A stretch of DNA of 64,000 nt from UBA6168 sp965222975. GTDB taxonomy: Bacteria > Bacteroidota > Bacteroidia > Chitinophagales > Saprospiraceae. Every line of letters starts with the position of its first letter. Position 1 is the first letter of the stretch. Positions 63,188 through 64,000 of this stretch are shown here, piece after piece. The stretch spans positions 796,038 to 860,037 of the forward strand of contig CBDCVJ010000087.1 of assembly GCA_965222975.1 (NCBI GenBank), read 5' to 3'. A model generated the notes under the pieces. The model did not search any database. It was not told where the DNA came from and worked only from the letters and a program-made list of their open reading frames with translations. A program made the position numbers and the translations under genes.

Positions 63188-63712
63188 ATGAACGTTTTAG
63201 ACCAGTTTTCGATCCCGGTATCGGGATTAGGCAATGGTCTCCACGGGTTTGATTTTAGCATCGGGAAAGACTTTTTCCAAGCATTTGAAGAATCGCCCAT
63301 CAAGGACGGAACCGTCCAGGTTCATCTCGGTTTTGATAAAAGTGAGGATATGTACGTCATGTCATTTTCTTTTGAAGGAAAAGTAGAAGTGACCTGTGAC
63401 CGCTGCCTCGACCCCTTCGCTTTACCGATTTCAGATAGGCAAAGCTTGATGGTCAAATTCGACGAAGAACCCTCCGAAGACGCCGATGTCGTGTTCGTCC
63501 TCAAAGGCACACCTTCTTTGAACGTGGCTCGGTACATTTACGAGTTTATCAACTTGGCTGTACCGATGATTAAGGCCCATGAAGACGCTGGAGACGATTG
63601 CAACCCCGAAATGCTCAAGTTTCTGGAACAGTCAAACAAGGAACAGACAGATGAGTCGGCTTCCAACAACCCATTCCGAGATGCATTGAAAGGGCTTAAT
63701 TTTGAAAATTGA
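63188..63712 (+). CDS. DUF177 (YceD-like) protein
   Basis: 174 residues with the family core CDRCLDPFALPISDRQSLMV (Cys-x2-Cys), preceded by a beta-rich domain and followed by DVVFVLKGTPSLNVARYIYE and a C-terminal segment with CNPEMLKFLEQ. YceD/DUF177 genes stand directly upstream of rpmF in most bacteria and the protein is linked to 23S rRNA accumulation, as here. The start ATG is 63188. Confidence 0.92.
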   Translation: MNVLDQFSIPVSGLGNGLHGFDFSIGKDFFQAFEESPIKDGTVQVHLGFDKSEDMYVMSFSFEGKVEVTCDRCLDPFALPISDRQSLMVKFDEEPSEDADVVFVLKGTPSLNVARYIYEFINLAVPMIKAHEDAGDDCNPEMLKFLEQSNKEQTDESASNNPFRDALKGLNFEN

Positions 63713-63719
63713 ATTTCAG

Positions 63720-63785
63720 ATGGCTGGATGTTTAAATGGTTGAATGGTTTTTAAAAACCATTCAACCATTTAAACATCCAGCCAT
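63720..63785. repeat. 66-bp perfect palindrome between the DUF177 gene and rpmF
   Basis: 63720-63752 and 63753-63785 are exact reverse complements over 33 bp with no spacer. The arms iterate AAATGG/GAATGG words. It begins 7 bp after the DUF177 stop and ends 23 bp before the rpmF ATG. No T-tract follows, and the downstream gene must be expressed, so it is not a simple terminator. Confidence 0.97.
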
Positions 63786-63808
63786 TCAACCTATTAATAT
63801 CAGATAAA

Positions 63809-64000
63809 ATGGCAAATCCAAGGACAAGGACTTCCAAGCGGCGCAAACGTGCCAGACGCACCCACTACAAAGCTCCTATTCCCAATGTTGCTAAATGTTC
63901 GGTGACTGGAGAACCACACTTGATGCACCACGCCTACTTTGACGACGAAGGCAATATGCGCTACCGGGGCCGCATCCTCGTGAAAGCAGAAGTGGATGAC
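63809..64000 (+). CDS. rpmF: Large-subunit ribosomal protein bL32, partial at window end
   Basis: 64 codons from the ATG at 63809, running off the window. MANPRTRTSKRRKRARRTHY is a bL32 N-terminus, then KAPIPNVAKCSVTGEPHLMH and DDEGNMRYRGRILVK. Only one cysteine is seen, so this is the form without the four-cysteine zinc site. It follows DUF177 as usual. Confidence 0.95.
   Translation, partial: MANPRTRTSKRRKRARRTHYKAPIPNVAKCSVTGEPHLMHHAYFDDEGNMRYRGRILVKAEVDD

Noticed and set aside
1..64000. tRNA, rRNA, replication origin or riboswitch genes
   Set aside because: Reading by eye found no tRNA T-arm with matching acceptor ends, no rRNA stretch, no DnaA-box cluster and no known riboswitch core; a covariance-model search would be needed to be sure.

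Overview
The window reads as a chromosomal piece of a Bacteroidota bacterium, most likely a Saprospiria (Saprospiraceae/Lewinella/Haliscomenobacter-like) lineage. The evidence is type IX secretion (T9SS) C-terminal sorting domains on at least five secreted proteins, the paired OmpH/Skp genes, an ECF sigma/anti-sigma/DUF4097 cluster, an F-type ATPase locus without atpD and atpC, TAnnTTTG-type -7 promoter elements, and few Shine-Dalgarno sequences. I saw no tRNA, rRNA, CRISPR array or intact transposase. The family-level placement is inference; the phylum is well supported.

Layout. 0-5 kb: a decayed SH3-domain gene, two Skp-like periplasmic chaperones, then ECF sigma factor, anti-sigma-like membrane protein and a DUF4097 secreted protein. 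5-13.9 kb: two T9SS-tagged secreted alpha/beta hydrolases, a TlpA-like thioredoxin, an EamA transporter, a BCP-type peroxiredoxin next to clpS and aat (both halves of the bacterial Leu N-degron pathway), a frameshifted unknown gene and an outer-membrane-like protein. 14.2-19.8 kb: atpB-E-F-H-A-G, with atpA carrying a one-base frameshift. 19.8-32 kb: a secreted clan-A-like glycoside hydrolase, DUF547, a Crp/Fnr regulator, a second ECF sigma with a zinc anti-sigma-like protein, an MFS and an AI-2E transporter, an ORF6N pseudogene, a cysteine-dioxygenase-like protein and lipoproteins, interrupted by two foldback elements. 32.5-43 kb: a 1137-residue beta-propeller amidohydrolase and a 2296-residue purple-acid-phosphatase-like repeat protein, convergent. 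43.7-59 kb: an SGNH hydrolase pseudogene, then a tight six-gene minus-strand operon encoding three fibre-like paralogues, a variant subtilase, an unknown secreted protein and a T9SS protein, preceded by a 7TM-DISM/AraC regulator; then a divergent pair with lectin-like domains and a large membrane protein. 59.2-64 kb: rpsF-rpsR-rplI with unusual protein tails, an RsmI-like methylase, DUF4058, DUF177 and the start of rpmF.

Two things cut across the window. First, the gaps between operon genes repeatedly hold long, almost perfect inverted repeats made of iterated short words (for example a 66-bp perfect palindrome before rpmF and a 30-bp perfect stem between sigma and anti-sigma genes); their sequences differ but their architecture and placement recur. 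Second, at least five otherwise intact genes (atpA, rpsF, a fibre paralogue, a membrane protein and an unknown gene) carry single-base indels, mostly in homopolymers. Because essential genes are affected, base-calling or assembly error is the first explanation to exclude; the ORF6N and SGNH pseudogenes look more like real decay.
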